Positions 46,941-61,212 of a stretch of DNA of 64,000 nt are shown here, piece by piece (the first letter of the stretch is position 1; each line of letters begins with the position of its first letter). Origin of the DNA: Apophysomyces variabilis (taxonomy: Eukaryota > Mucoromycota > Mucoromycetes > Mucorales > Mucoraceae); contig MZZL01000398.1 of the NCBI GenBank assembly GCA_002749535.1, positions 818,482 to 882,481 on the forward strand. Direction: 5' to 3'. The notes below the pieces were generated by a model. The model saw only the letters and a program-made list of their open reading frames with translations, made no database searches and had not been told where the DNA came from. The translations under genes were made by a program, and so were the position numbers.

Positions 46941-49114
46941 TTAAAGTTTGCTTTGTTCATTTTTTCGTGCAAAAAACAGATTCCATGAGGCAGCACAAAC
47001 AGTCATAAACTCCTTCACCTTTGCACCAGCTGCTGCCGGCAAGCCGTAAACCATGACACCCATCAAGGTATGCTTATCGGCGTTATATGGAGGATACCTT
47101 ACGGTCATTGCGCCTTCCATTCCGGACGTTTTAACCATTGTAGCGCGCTCGTGCGTAAAAGTATAAAAGGATTTGTCACCATGATATGAGCCCATTCCGG
47201 ATGGACCTACACCGCCAAACGGCAGAGACATTTCTAAGATTTGCATCAAGGTATCGTTGACTAAGACACCTCCCGAGTTGGTTCTGTCAAGAACTTGAAA
47301 GGAAATTAGGCACTCATGCTCGTCAAAAATGTGCTTCAACTTACTCGTGTTGTACACAGCTTTATCTTCAGTGAAAATATACATCGCTAATGGCGAGTCT
47401 CTGGGTTGCATTATGTAAGAGTCATCTTTTGAAGAAAAGAGCTAAAATTACCTGCTATTAATAATGTTCACCGCTTCATCGATGTCCTTGACAGCAATCA
47501 CCGGTAAAATAGGACCTTTGCTAAAGTTAGCCTCCACAAAATCCGTGTAACCACAACATACCAAATATTTCTTGTTCCATTAAATTAGGGTCGTTGTGCT
47601 TGACGGATTTTATGATTGTGGGAGCGATATACAAGTCTTCTCGATCGGACTTGCCACCCACCACGATGCTGTTAGGATCCGACGAGTCGATTATGTTTTG
47701 TAACCGATCGAATTGGCGATGGTTGACGATACGTCCATATGATTCTGACTGTTGTGGATTTTCTGAATAATACTTGATCAGAGTCTTTTGGAATGCGGCG
47801 ATCAGTTCATCCGCTTTGCTCTCGGCAACCAGAACATAATCTGGCGCTACACATGTCTATTACGTCCGACTCATATTTTCAGATCTTCACCTTTTCTTTT
47901 TATTTCTTTCTTTTCTTTTACCTGTCCATTGTTGTAGAACTTTCCAAACATTAAACGATTGGCAGCAACCTGAATATTTGCATCTTCAGCTACGATGGCA
48001 GGCCTAGCACGTGAAATGAAAAATTAGATTCATTAGTCTGTGATACTGCGAGTGACCCATACGATTTGCCACCCAATTCGAGGGTCACAGGCGTCAGGTG
48101 TCGCGAGGCGGCTGCCATAACGATCTTGCCCACCGTGCCGTTGCCAGTATAGAAGATATGGTCAAACTTCTGCTCTGAAAGGTGCGACCAATTCAAATAG
48201 TTAGCTTCATGAAACGCAGACGGATACCCATATGTTCGTTTCATACCAAGCAATAAGGTGGTTTCTTCGACAGCACCATTGACAAGCACATAAGCACGCT
48301 GGTCCAAATATTTTGGAACCAATCTGGCAACAACCTCAGCCGTATGTGCAGATACCTCGGAGGGCTATCGTAAAATATAGAATATGATGAGTGAGCTTAA
48401 AAAAGAAAGAAAGAAACCAACAAATCCATTTCACGTGCTACCTTCATCACCACACAATTGCCTGAGGCGATAGCACCTACAACTGGTAGGAACAATAAAT
48501 GGACCTATATGCTTCGTATAAATACAGAAAGTAAGTGAAGTGTAAGCAGACACTTTACTGGATAGTTCCAAGCGCCTATACGTTTTTAAAGGGTGAGAAT
48601 AAATATGGGAGTACAGTATACATTGAATTACCAATGATTAGTACGACGCCTTTTGGCTCTTTGCGAATGTAAGTTTTGTCACGCGAGTGTATCCGGAATC
48701 GCTTGACCGTGTGCTCAGGTTTTGCCAAACGGTCAAGATGCTAATAGATTTTATTACCATGGTGAATAAAGGTATATAAGCATCTTCTCGTTTCATGTGT
48801 TTGCTTTACCTTGAGCATGTATAGGATTTCGTCGACAATAGGCGCGATCTCACCGGTATCAGCTTCCAGTTTATGCTTATGCAAATCTTTCCACACAGCA
48901 TCCATCAGTTCTTCTTTGTTTTCCAACAGCAAGCGCTGTAAATTTTGCAACTGTTCTCTGCGGAAGGTCAAGCCTTTTGTAAGACCTGCAAGAGAGGGGG
49001 TTATGAGTGGCAGGACGTTGAACAGTTTGTTCTGTTACCTGTCATGAACTGTTGACGTAGCTCTCGTACAATGGAGGGTATTTTTTCTTTGTCAGTGTAT
49101 TTGAGTTCGACCAT
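46941..49114 (-). CDS. Class 3 (fatty) aldehyde dehydrogenase
   Basis: NAD(P)-dependent oxidation of long-chain aldehydes to acids. I infer 12 exons, from ATG at 49114 to the stop at 46941. Motifs restored across junctions: [38 protein letters not shown] (cofactor site), [18 protein letters not shown] (catalytic Glu), FGKFYNNGQ + [10 protein letters not shown] (catalytic Cys, directly after an intron), EIFGPILPV and [15 protein letters not shown] with [16 protein letters not shown]. The C-terminus ([17 protein letters not shown]) is mildly hydrophobic, without a clear membrane anchor. One exon (48575-48559) has only 17 nt. The intron preceding EQKFDHIFY is 72 nt and stop-free in frame, so its retention would still be translatable. 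About 500 residues; ALDH3 family assignment is firm. Confidence 0.92.
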
Positions 49115-50533
49115 GGTAAAACGAGAAAAAGAAATTGGACTGAAGACGTGCTTTGGTTGATCAATGCGGTATTTAAATAGTTGTTTCCGTCGGCAAATCA
49201 AACGTTAAATCTGTTTTGGGCATAAAGCAGCTTACAGGACCTTTTAGGTTAAGTTTTTCCCACTGGCATTGGAACGGATATTCAATTGGATAATTGAATA
49301 AACCCGAATGATAGAAGTAAACAGGCACTTCCGCCAACGACCTGATTTAAGCCTAACGCTTCCCTAATGGTCTTATACTTGTCGTTTGATCTATCCTTAA
49401 ATGATTGCATTCTTTTTCTTTTCTTGCCGGATGTCTCCGGTCTTATGTATGCTATAAGATCATTGTACACCTTTAGATAATGAACCACTAAAGGTCGTTG
49501 AACGGCATATACGTTAAACGATAAATTAGAGCGCATTTCCATATTTACATACTAAACTGCAAATTACGCACATGACAAAACGAAAAGGTTGCAAATAAAG
49601 CAATGTACTGAGCCAATTGCATTGAAGCTTCAAGGATGCGCTTCGCTAGCATACAAACGCATTTTAACAACCGTGCAGTTAAGGCAAACAGAGTGTTCCA
49701 GACACAGCTTGACATCGACATGTTGCGACCTGAAGCTATCAAAGTCTATAGGGACTGTATTAACTAATGACCAGAACCCCAAAAGGATTTAGTTTTGTGG
49801 TTGTAATTGCAAGATAGTATACCTTAAAGATATAAATATGCAACTAGACGATGTCAAACAGAGGCACGAGTTGTGTTACCTTGCAAACCGTGAAGAGAGA
49901 TGCTTAAGAATGGCTATCTTATTTCAGCATCGATAGATGATAGCTCAAGCAAAACAGAGACGTTTTATGTTTTTATTCTCTTTGATTTATAGTCAACACA
50001 TTAAATGCAGTATATTTACACAAATTATGATTTGTTTACAAAGGTCATGTCCGCGTGTGCAAGTGTACTTCTCTAAAAAGCGTTAGCTGTATTTGCTGAT
50101 GCTCATGGATTGCAACATTCAAAAAAGACCCGGATTTGCTTATGATTTTCTGTCTCTCAAGAAAGCAGAAACGGAAACATTCAATGCTGGGTGCATTAGA
50201 CAGTCATAGAGAATTCCTGTTTGATAACCTTCAACTTACGGGTTATAGGAGGAAGTACTATGGTCTATTAGCCATAATTTTATTCGCTGCAAGTAATATC
50301 AATTTTACCCTATGATCAAGTCCACTGTTCTAGCAATCAGTATTTTTATAGTACGTTATTAGTAAGAAAGACTGTGACCAAACCAAGGGATATCACTGTC
50401 CAGATTCTTCAGTGAACTGTTGAGGCCCATGTGTGTGAACGCGATTCCCGCCAATAGCGGGAGTTAAAGTGTAGGGAACACAAACCAGTCTTATAACTTC
50501 TTTTCCCTCTTCGCACATTTCCTGGCAGTTAAA
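49115..50533. other. Intergenic, 1.4 kb, between ALDH3 and MED8 genes
   Basis: Divergent promoter space. No protein-like ORF, repeat or RNA gene recognised. Confidence 0.4.
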
Positions 50534-51268
50534 ATGGAGCTGCAGCATACACAGCCTAGCCTTGATCCTAACACGATCCAAGAATTAGAAGCATTGCGCG
50601 GAAAGCTTTCATCACTCCAAGAGACTTTGGTCACTCAGATCGCCTATATCAAAGAACCAAAGTATCCGCTCACATGGCCAGATCTCCTCAACAAGTTCAA
50701 CATGCTTACAGCGAAATTCGCTTCCTTGTCTGAGGATTTCTACAGCTATACAGAGACTGGAAGTAATGCAACACTACCAAAACTTATGCTACATCCTTAT
50801 ATACCCACTGCGAGTGAACAGGAAACCAACATTTTGAGTATCCTTTTACGTACGAAACTGATCCCGGATATCGAACGGCTGGAGGCAGAGACACAGTCAG
50901 CTATTGCACGCGAATTGCTTGAACCGCATCAGGATAATACACGCAGTAATCTCGAAAACGATGAACAATGGATACGTACGCGACTGGATCAATGGTCGGA
51001 ATTACGCCAGCGTCATGATCGTTTGGCTGTAGATGCTATGAATTTTGTATCTGATTTGGTGAATGATCACCGTGATTCCTTCCTGCAGCGTTATGAAGAA
51101 GAGGAAGAGGACAAGACAGAGCCAGAATGGGTTAAAATGGGCTTTCCATCAGAAAGCATTTGGCGCAAATGGAAACTGGAATGCATGGTAAACTTCTACA
51201 GCAGCGGGAAGGAAGAATTGGCAGGAAGTGATCTGAAGAAGCTGGCAGTACCTAATAAAACTCAATGA
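50534..51268 (+). CDS. MED8: Mediator complex subunit 8
   Basis: Single exon of 244 residues. Head-module subunit that bridges TBP/Med18-Med20 contacts in the Mediator complex and so links activators to RNA polymerase II. The family region is at the N-terminus: TIQELEALRGKLSSLQETLV, AYIKEPKYPLTWPDLLNKFN, MLTAKFASLSEDFYSY and LMLHPYIPTASEQETNILSI, followed by RTKLIPDIE. The central part has long amphipathic helices (QWIRTRLDQWSELRQRHDRL). An acidic stretch (RYEEEEEDKTEPEW) lies near residue 205. Size and order match other fungal Med8 proteins. No intron is needed. Confidence 0.92.
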   Translation: MELQHTQPSLDPNTIQELEALRGKLSSLQETLVTQIAYIKEPKYPLTWPDLLNKFNMLTAKFASLSEDFYSYTETGSNATLPKLMLHPYIPTASEQETNILSILLRTKLIPDIERLEAETQSAIARELLEPHQDNTRSNLENDEQWIRTRLDQWSELRQRHDRLAVDAMNFVSDLVNDHRDSFLQRYEEEEEDKTEPEWVKMGFPSESIWRKWKLECMVNFYSSGKEELAGSDLKKLAVPNKTQ

Positions 51269-53068
51269 ATGGAGCAAAAAAGTAACTAGCCTGTAACACC
51301 TTTGCATGACAGTACAATGCAAAAGCAGGTAGCTGAACGTTCAAGATCGTGTAGCACTGTATAAATTCAGTGGAATGGACGTTCTTTTAGTTGATCTGAC
51401 ATAAGTAGCAGATGCTCTCTGACGCAATAGTTTACACTATCCAATTTTCAACTGTTAAAATCACTTGCAACAATATGGGCTATATGTGGATCAGTTATGT
51501 CTTAGGCGACAAATTGTGAATGTGGGAATTAATTTTTTGCAAGGCATCACTTAGAGCTACTTTTGCACCAGCTAATAGGATACCGTTGCGCTGACAGGAG
51601 TTAAAAGTTTATGCAACGTAAAGAAAAGGGCTCCGGTAATAATGGCTGGAGCAATTGAATAGAGTTCTACGGTTTTTAAGAGTTTCAAACTGCGAGCAAC
51701 GTAAGGTGCGAACAGTGAAAAGCTTACAAGGATTAAGGGAAGCTCGTTCAATTGTATCTTCAATAATAACCCTAGCAATATCAAACAAAAGAAACCGCTC
51801 TATTGTTTATTGTCTGTATTGTTTACTACGAGTCCCTAAAGCAGACCTTTTAGATTGTATATCTTTGTAAACGGTGTATGTAGGTGTAGACTTTTTGGGT
51901 AGATCCTCTGAAGTAAAGGATAATTAACACTGGGTCGATATCTGGCGTGAATTCAGCCGCCTTGCTGCAGTGTTTACGAAGGTTTCTTTTATCATAGTCC
52001 GACCTGTGTCTCAGCATCAGTCTCTCAGAAGGTATCACAATAGGTGGTCATATAGGTATCTGTGCTGGCTCAATTGGTATAGTTCGACTGCTGACTGGGA
52101 GTTTTCGTGCTTCTGCTCCAGCAGTAGAAGAACAAAGATGGAAGTAATGCATGGGTAGTAAATACTCCTTCTCGTCTTCTAGCAGGACTGCCAGCACTAT
52201 GACCGTGTTTGGTTTTTCTCTCGCCTCTTGTTCTTCCTTTGTTCTTGCATATTTTCAGTGCGACTGACAGAAGTGAATGCATAGAGTGTTTAGATCTCGT
52301 TCATCGCGCACCAGATTGGACCTTCTTGTCGCGGCTAGAGGGATTATAGGAACAGCTTATTGCCGGAAGCGGAAATCAAACACTCTTATACTGAATATTT
52401 TACTGGTTACTACTACTTCAAGGATTATACAACTCATTTCGTTGGCTGAAAGATCCCCGGATATGTTGCCGGAGCTACCTAGAGATTTCAAGTCAGCTTA
52501 AGAGATGCATGAGAGACAAATGTCGAAATTACGTTGCATTCCTATTATGGAATTCTTACTGTGATCTTTCCATTTCTGTGTAATGGAACGGCAGGTTAGA
52601 TTTTTCCGGACCGCCAGATCAACAAAAGCAAGCCAAATCAGAACCCACAACTCGTTGGATGGATATTATATTCTACATCGTTACATTCAGTTTTATCATG
52701 TATGAATTGGATAATGTGAGATTTTCAATATCTGGTGGGGAAACGAGCATATCTAGTAGAATCATAGTCGAGAAATACGGCAAATATATCACCGCTTGTC
52801 CCGATATGATTTAAGCCCGATCGGCTGCCGCTCGATGCCGACCTAAATGACATGTTTAACTGGGTTACTGAGAGGTGATTCTACTGCAGATCTGAAGGTT
52901 TTTGATTCGCAAAATCAAATGCCGCTAGAGGGTAATACCCGATCCAGGTGTTTCAACATGGGCATTATCCCGGATGAGTCAATCTTTTGTTCCGAAGGGC
53001 ACACTGCAATAGTATAAAATGGAGTGCCATAGCAAACAAGGTAGTGGTCATCTTAAACTACTTAAAAA
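51269..53068. other. Intergenic, 1.8 kb
   Basis: Nothing coding recognised. A hairpin CTTCTGCTCCAGCAG(T)AGAAG lies at 52108-52128, after a tRNA A-box-like string TGGCTCAATTGGTATAG (52064-52080), but no B box or cloverleaf follows. Confidence 0.4.
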
Positions 53069-53512
53069 ATGGCTTCTTTGGCGACACTCGTTCAATCTCC
53101 CCATCTGCTTGCGATTCTCGGCAGCGGCGTGTTTACCGGTTTTGCTCTCTCGATCAACTTGATCTCAGTACCCGCCATCAATGCCACGTCCGATCCCCTA
53201 CCCTCCTTTGCTGTTACGTATCACAGAGGCAAGGTTTTTGCTATGACCACATTTGTCACAGCAGCTGCAGGCCACTTTGCCTGCTACTACTATACAAGAA
53301 GCATGCCTCATCTCTGGGGCGGTCTTTTCTCCTTGGCACCTTTTCCTATAACTATGTTTATGATGCCCACCATCAAACGTCTGCTGGCTATGCAAGGAAA
53401 AGAATACAATAAGGCGGTGGTTCTGGATTTGGTGTCAAACTGGAACACAATGCACTGGATTCGTACTGGCTGTGGCGCAGTCGCATTTGTCCTTGCAATC
53501 CTCTATCAATAA
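53069..53512 (+). CDS. DUF1772-family membrane protein
   Basis: Single exon of 147 residues with four hydrophobic segments (about residues 10-33, 55-74, 82-98, 129-146). The layout and motifs fit DUF1772 proteins: an N-terminal G(S/T)GVFTGFALSIN helix, VPAI, a Tyr-x-Arg-Gly loop (YHRGKVFAM), APFPITMFMMPTIKRL and the C-terminal NWNTMHWIRTGCGAVAFVLA. Some fungal members act as anthrone oxygenases in polyketide pathways, but no polyketide synthase is nearby, so a general membrane role is more cautious. A nearby overlapping ORF at 52987-53412 in another frame is a shadow. Confidence 0.85.
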   Translation: MASLATLVQSPHLLAILGSGVFTGFALSINLISVPAINATSDPLPSFAVTYHRGKVFAMTTFVTAAAGHFACYYYTRSMPHLWGGLFSLAPFPITMFMMPTIKRLLAMQGKEYNKAVVLDLVSNWNTMHWIRTGCGAVAFVLAILYQ

Positions 53513-54805
53513 AAAGTACTATCGTATCCGACATGATTACATCATTATATCAGTGGATAAAATAGCTGATCTAGGTTATCAGTGAACATGTCAGCTATAA
53601 TTACTGCACGGATCAGGTTACACTAACATCTTCATATTCTATTCACCTGTTGCTGAGGCATCAGCGGACACAGAGTATCAAAAGACAGAAGCTTAACGTG
53701 TCAGTACCGATCAGATCCTGCGTATCACCAGCGAATGCAATTTATTTCATGTGGGGTTGCAACGCAACATCTCCGACCCACTGCAAGATTGGAGTCTTGG
53801 ACTAGTACAAACTACCTTGCGAAATACTGTATTTCTTGCTTAACTACATATAGTCGATCAGGGGCCAGAATAGTTCAATAGAAACTGCAGGACGCAGGCA
53901 GAAACCCATACCTTCCACCCTTGATCTCTACCATTTCGGGAACGCAAATGGGAAACATAGTGTCAATATGAGCGAAAAATAATGTAAGCAACTGTGCTAC
54001 ATTTCCACTTTCTATTCTTTTTTCCCAGATTCCAATTCATGTTCGGTTTATTCGATGTATTACTGAGACATGCAGTGGAAAAACTGCTTAAGATGGATCA
54101 GGTCTTCGAACTATTACCAGGACAATAGACTCTTGAGAGAGATTGGTTACTGGTGTAATCATCATATTTAATATTGCGTAGATTGAGATCTTACGTTGTC
54201 TAGGGGAATATCACAACGTCAAAGGTGGCGGTATCAGATTGCCTACAAAAGAATACGTACCACGTAGAGTTGCTCCTTTTGTAGTTTTCTGCTATTTAAA
54301 TTAAATTTTTATTTTAATTAAGTGACATATGATTTCCTCCATTAAATCCTCCCTTTCTGATGTTTGGGTCGTATGATAAAACATCGAAGTACATTAAGGG
54401 GACATTGTGACGCTAACTTACGGTCATCAGATTTGGATGCAGGTTCTTGTTAGATACCAAGAGTGCTCCAGCGTCAAACGTTATGTAAATATATGACAGT
54501 AAACAAGACTATGAATACATAGTAATTATACACCAATTGACCCTTCTATTCAATAAACAGAGATGAATAGATGGAAGGAGAGCTAGCGTGTGCAACACAT
54601 CATAACCACTCGAAACTTCAGTTCATGTGGCGGAGTTTGTAATGCGTCAAAGTCACGACGAGCGAAAACCTGAGCTGTTTTCCAACAGAACCAGAGTTCA
54701 TCTTGTCCTTTTTCCCCTTTCTCACTTCTTCGGATTGGTGTTAATACCGTCTCCTTGTATCTATTGAACTATTTTTCTTGCTGAATCCTCTCAGAAAACG
54801 TCATC
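53513..54805. other. Intergenic, 1.3 kb, upstream of PAP1
   Basis: No gene recognised. The last ~100 bp before 54806 are pyrimidine-rich (CTTTTTCCCCTTTCTCACTT), as common in promoters of this genome. Confidence 0.4.
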
Positions 54806-57099
<2,294 letters not shown>

Positions 57100-58576
57100 C
57101 AATCACGTTTGGCTGTGAGTAACATTATCCAAAACCCTTTTTGCTTTTTACCTGCACTTGTTTTCAGTAATCATTACCTTTTACTCGGGAGGGCGTAAGG
57201 ATTTTCAATATCCTATGTTGTTCAAGGGAGTTGCATTATAGAAGTGATATTTGATTCCAGTTATCCTTTCTTTTCTTTTTCTTTTTTTTCTTCTTTTCTC
57301 TTCTATGTGGTGCCTACTTAGAAAATCCGATTTACTTTCTTTTCTTTTTTTTTCCATTTCGTTTGTACATATCAAAACTTCTAAAAAAACATAATAAAAA
57401 CAAATATGAAACGAGATTCTATTTCTGCAAAAAAAAAGTTTGTTTATACTAACTGCATCCTGTTCTCGTATGGTCGGGCAGATTGGGAGAGGGTGAACTG
57501 TTGCCGAAATTGCCAAGCACTAACTGTTCATTAGATCAGCTCTACATGAACGAAAACCATTTATGTAATACCGTCGTCAGCACCATTGGTTTATTGTCCC
57601 AAAACTTTTACTGGGTAACAACGTTTTCCCTATCAGTAGGGTTTTGAGTTATACCGGGGCAAAATATGTTGTTTGGTTATACGATGGGAACCTTCTAATG
57701 TTCTACACGTCTATCTGGTCCATATTTTTTTGTATTTACTGTACTTCATGTGGTTCATGTTCTTTTACCTCTATACACATTCTAATAATGGTCCCTTTGC
57801 CATCACCATACATAAACTGAACACTCATTTTTAGCATAATATTTCAGCAGTGTCTTGATGATAGAAGGACACATCGCATCGAGAACGCTGCATATCTATC
57901 GGAACGACATCGCTTTCGGGAAAAATATGTATTCTCCTTAAGAGTCTTTTACTGCAAATCTGCATTTAGCCGACCATATCATAATGCTGTTATACTAAGT
58001 TCTAACTTTGTGATCTTGCATACAAATTCTGTTGAGATAATAGCTTTCTCTCCATCTAGTCGATGTATCCTTCGCTACTGAGCTAACTTTAAGGCTATGA
58101 AACAATGAAGGATCATACTCCTTTTAAAACTTGTACAATTAAAATTACAAAAAACTACATTTCAATGAGGAAAGCAGTTGGATACACCCATTATACTTCT
58201 GATTTTAGCATTTGCAGGCGTGTAGCATGGGTATAATCTTTTCAGGAGAGCCTGTTTTTGCCCTAACTTGTCTTCAGCTTTTAAGTGAATCAGCCGCATA
58301 AATGAATGGTTTTGGAGGGCAATACATCCTTTGAATTTTATAGCTAACTATTCCCCCATACCAGCCATGGACAGAAGTTTACAGGTAGGGCAACACAAGA
58401 AGCTCGTGCATTTTTTTCTCAGCTCTTTGGCGGTGTCCGTGACTTTTTGCAAAGTCGCTCGTCTTTTGCAGCAATAGCCGGCAGCTAATGGCCGAAGCAT
58501 TTCATCGATTGCTTGCAGATACTTCGGAAGAACTCCATCTCCTGACGGGTAGCTCATCCATATCTAAATAGGACTT
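57100..58576. other. Intergenic, 1.5 kb, between PAP1 and the Sel1-repeat gene
   Basis: Begins with the PAP1 3' region: long T/C tracts at 57265-57305 and 57335-57360. A minus-strand frame at 58348-58557 (QAIDEMLRPLAAGYCCKRRA) and a plus-strand candidate first exon (ATG at 58363, donor GTAGGG at 58381) overlap each other. I could not decide which, if either, is real. Confidence 0.35.
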
Positions 58577-60073
58577 ATGATGCTGATGATCAAGGTTGAT
58601 TTAGCTGTCGAGATCATCAATTCCGAGGCTGATCGCGGGCAAGACCAAACTAATCACAATGAGCTTGTCAAAAGTGCATTACGGTTTCTGCGCATAAGAG
58701 CTGCCAAGGTAACAGCATCTCGTTGGACACCCTTCTTTTTTTTATATATATATCCAAAGACAGTTTATGCTACCTCCCTTGCCTTTCTAAGGTGACACTT
58801 TTTGTAACCAAACACTTTAGGGAAACATCGAAGCAAAAATTAAACTCAGTACGATCCTTGATCGAGATACAACAGCCATCAAAGCCGACAAAAGGGAAGC
58901 CGTACTTTGGGCGAGAGGTGTGTTTGACCGTCGATTGTCTTCAGCTCTGGTGCCCTGCGTATCGGAGCTCATGAATGATGATCCGGCGAGTCTAGTCGAC
59001 CTGGTGTTAGAGAAAGCAGAAAAAGGACAACAGGATATGTGTCACTTGGCAGGCATACTTTTGATCGAGGGTATTGGTCTGGACCGCGATGTGAGTGAGG
59101 GAATCGATTATCTGAAGCGGGCTGCACAGAATGGCCACGATGATGCTGGGATTGAACTGGCCAGCATCCTAGGTGATGCGCTGAAATACCCTGAAGTGTA
59201 CAACGCCGAAAAGAGTCTGGAGTTGTACGAGAATGTTGTCAATAATAGCAAGCAAAAGATGTCATCAGCCCAAGCACGCGCTTTAACCGACCTTGCTCGT
59301 ATGCACTATGAAGGTCAAACGGTGCCCCGGGATGTTGAAAAAGCATATCATCTTGCGCGCCGAGTAGCGGAGAGTGTCGGAGAGCAGTACTGTCAGTACA
59401 TCGTGGGCGATGCTTTACTCCATCCTCCTTCGGATGCCATTGCAGCCGATCCAAGACAAGCTGTGTTTTGGCTGACACAGAGTGGAGAGCAAGGTTTCCC
59501 GTTAGCTATTGAGGCTTTGGCGCGGCTCCATTTCGAAGGGAATGTCAAGGGCATTAAGCCTGATTATGAACAGGCTTATTATTGGTGTATGAAAGGGGAT
59601 GATATATGGCCTTCTGGATTAGGTTACTGTCAGACAAGTCTTGGTGATATGTATCGTGCTGGACTGGGTGTCCCAAAAGATCTGTTCAAATCCTTTGAAT
59701 ATTACCAAAAGGCAGCGAGCCAGCAAGATGCACCACAAAACTATGCGCGGTTTATGCTTGGAGAAATGTAAGGGTTATGGCAAAATGAGAAAGCTTTTTT
59801 TTTTCTCTTAGTTTGTTAATACTAATCCTTGTTGAGTTTAGGTTCTTTAATGGTGAAGGTTGGCCGCAGAATTATGCAGTAGCTGAGGAATACTACAAGT
59901 TAGCCGCTAATGAAAATTATGCACCTGCTCGTCAAAGATTAGAGGAACTAGCTGCTTTGGAAGAAGCACGCCTTGAAGCGGAACGGGTGGCACGTGAAGC
60001 AGCACTAGCCCAAAAACGAAGAAGTTGGCGTATTTGGTCTTTCTTCGGAAGTCGGAGGAAAGCAGTTGTGTAG
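58577..60073 (+). CDS. Sel1-repeat protein
   Basis: Exons 58577-58708, 58821-59767 and 59842-60073 join in frame to about 436 residues; the true start may lie further upstream. Sel1/TPR-like helical repeats run from about residue 130 to 400: AEKGQQDMCHLAGILLIEGI, GIDYLKRAAQNGHDDAGIEL, AFWLTQSGEQGFPLAIEALA-type units, AYYWCMKGDDIWPSGLGYCQ, LGDMYRAGLGVPKDLFKSFE and MFFNGEGWPQNYAVAEEYYK. These are protein-interaction scaffolds found in ERAD (Hrd3) and cell-cycle or chitin-synthase regulators (Skt5). No signal peptide or membrane span is seen, which argues against Hrd3. The C-terminus is an Ala/Glu/Arg helix ending in a basic, Trp-rich tail (RRSWRIWSFFGSRRK). Confidence 0.85.
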
Positions 60074-61212
60074 AAGCTGAAACTCTTATCTTCTTTCTTT
60101 TTTCCTCTTCGCACGCACATACTATATACACAGAACATCTCGCATCTATACGTTATTTTCTTTTTTTTATTCCTCTATCTTTATAGCTTATACATCTCTT
60201 TTGCTTTTTTTAGTTTTACTAGATTCCCTCTCCTATTTACTGCACCAGAATAGCGATACCTCTTTTTCTTTTTCTTCTTTTTAGTGTGAAACCAATTCAT
60301 TAAAAATTTTCCTTGATTTGATCCATGATTGTAGATTACAGAAAACCCAGAAGAACACAAGGTTTTTCTTATTAGGCTGCAATATAACCATTTTCCCTTA
60401 TCATGCAGTTTTGGCCTCTTTTCCTCTCGTGGGAAAAAAAAACAGAATTGGTCAAGGTGCCCTTCTTCCCATTTCAGAACAATTATTTCCTTTACTTGGA
60501 CGCCATTGCATGACGCAATATAGCATAATCACCCGATTTCTCGGACTCACCGGATGACTCGGCGCTTTATCGAGTCGAACAAATAAACGGTTTCTTGAGT
60601 TGAAGCTAAAGAAGAACCCATCCTCAGTATGAAGTTTCGGGTAATTTTCGGCAAGGAATTGGTGTTAGACGTGGCTATGATGTAATGCAACTGCATTTTC
60701 ACCCCCAAAAAAATTGAGAACTTACAGAATTCGATATCTTTACAGTGACCCAAATACAGACAAGATACCAGTAGCTTGTCATATCGCGTCGATTATAAAC
60801 AGCTCTTCTTTCTGCTGAGGCAGTTATGACATTTCCTTCCATAGATTGTGCCACAGAAATACTGAGAGACTGTATCTTAAACAGTTCACTTACAATTAAT
60901 CAAACAGTCTTTTTTTCAATGTTGTCTAAGACAAAACCCAGGTACGGTGACATTCTGATTAACACCGCAAAGGATGTCAATAAAAGGAAACCAACACAGA
61001 GGTTTATAATAGAAATATACAAGAAGGTACAGCAAAACGCGCACGTTTGTGGCTTTAAGTATAATCAAATTCGTAGTACAACCAAATTCGTCTCAGCTAC
61101 ACTTCTCACATCTTCCCTTTTAAGGCTATGGGGTTTTAAAAGCACAGTCGTCCTGTCGAGCCTTGACTCAAGCCTGTGATCCTCTTTTCTTCTTCTTTCA
61201 ACAGAAAAAAAA
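60074..61212. other. Intergenic, 1.1 kb, upstream of EGT1
   Basis: T/C-rich 3' region up to ~60290. A 117-codon plus-strand ORF (60826-61179) has no recognisable character and no obvious promoter; I treat it as chance. A pyrimidine tract TTTTCTTCTTCTTTCAACAG at 61184-61203 precedes the EGT1 start and looks like a 3' splice site, so a 5' UTR intron is possible. Confidence 0.4.

Noticed and set aside
52064..52130. tRNA-like A-box string TGGCTCAATTGGTATAG followed by a hairpin
   Set aside because: No B box (GGTTCRANNCC), no acceptor pairing and no anticodon arm of correct size.
57205..57516. 103-codon minus-strand ORF with a Lys/Arg-rich stretch
   Set aside because: It is the reverse of the pyrimidine tracts in the PAP1 3' region.
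60826..61179. 117-codon plus-strand ORF upstream of EGT1
   Set aside because: No recognisable motif, no promoter and unremarkable AT-rich composition; probably chance.
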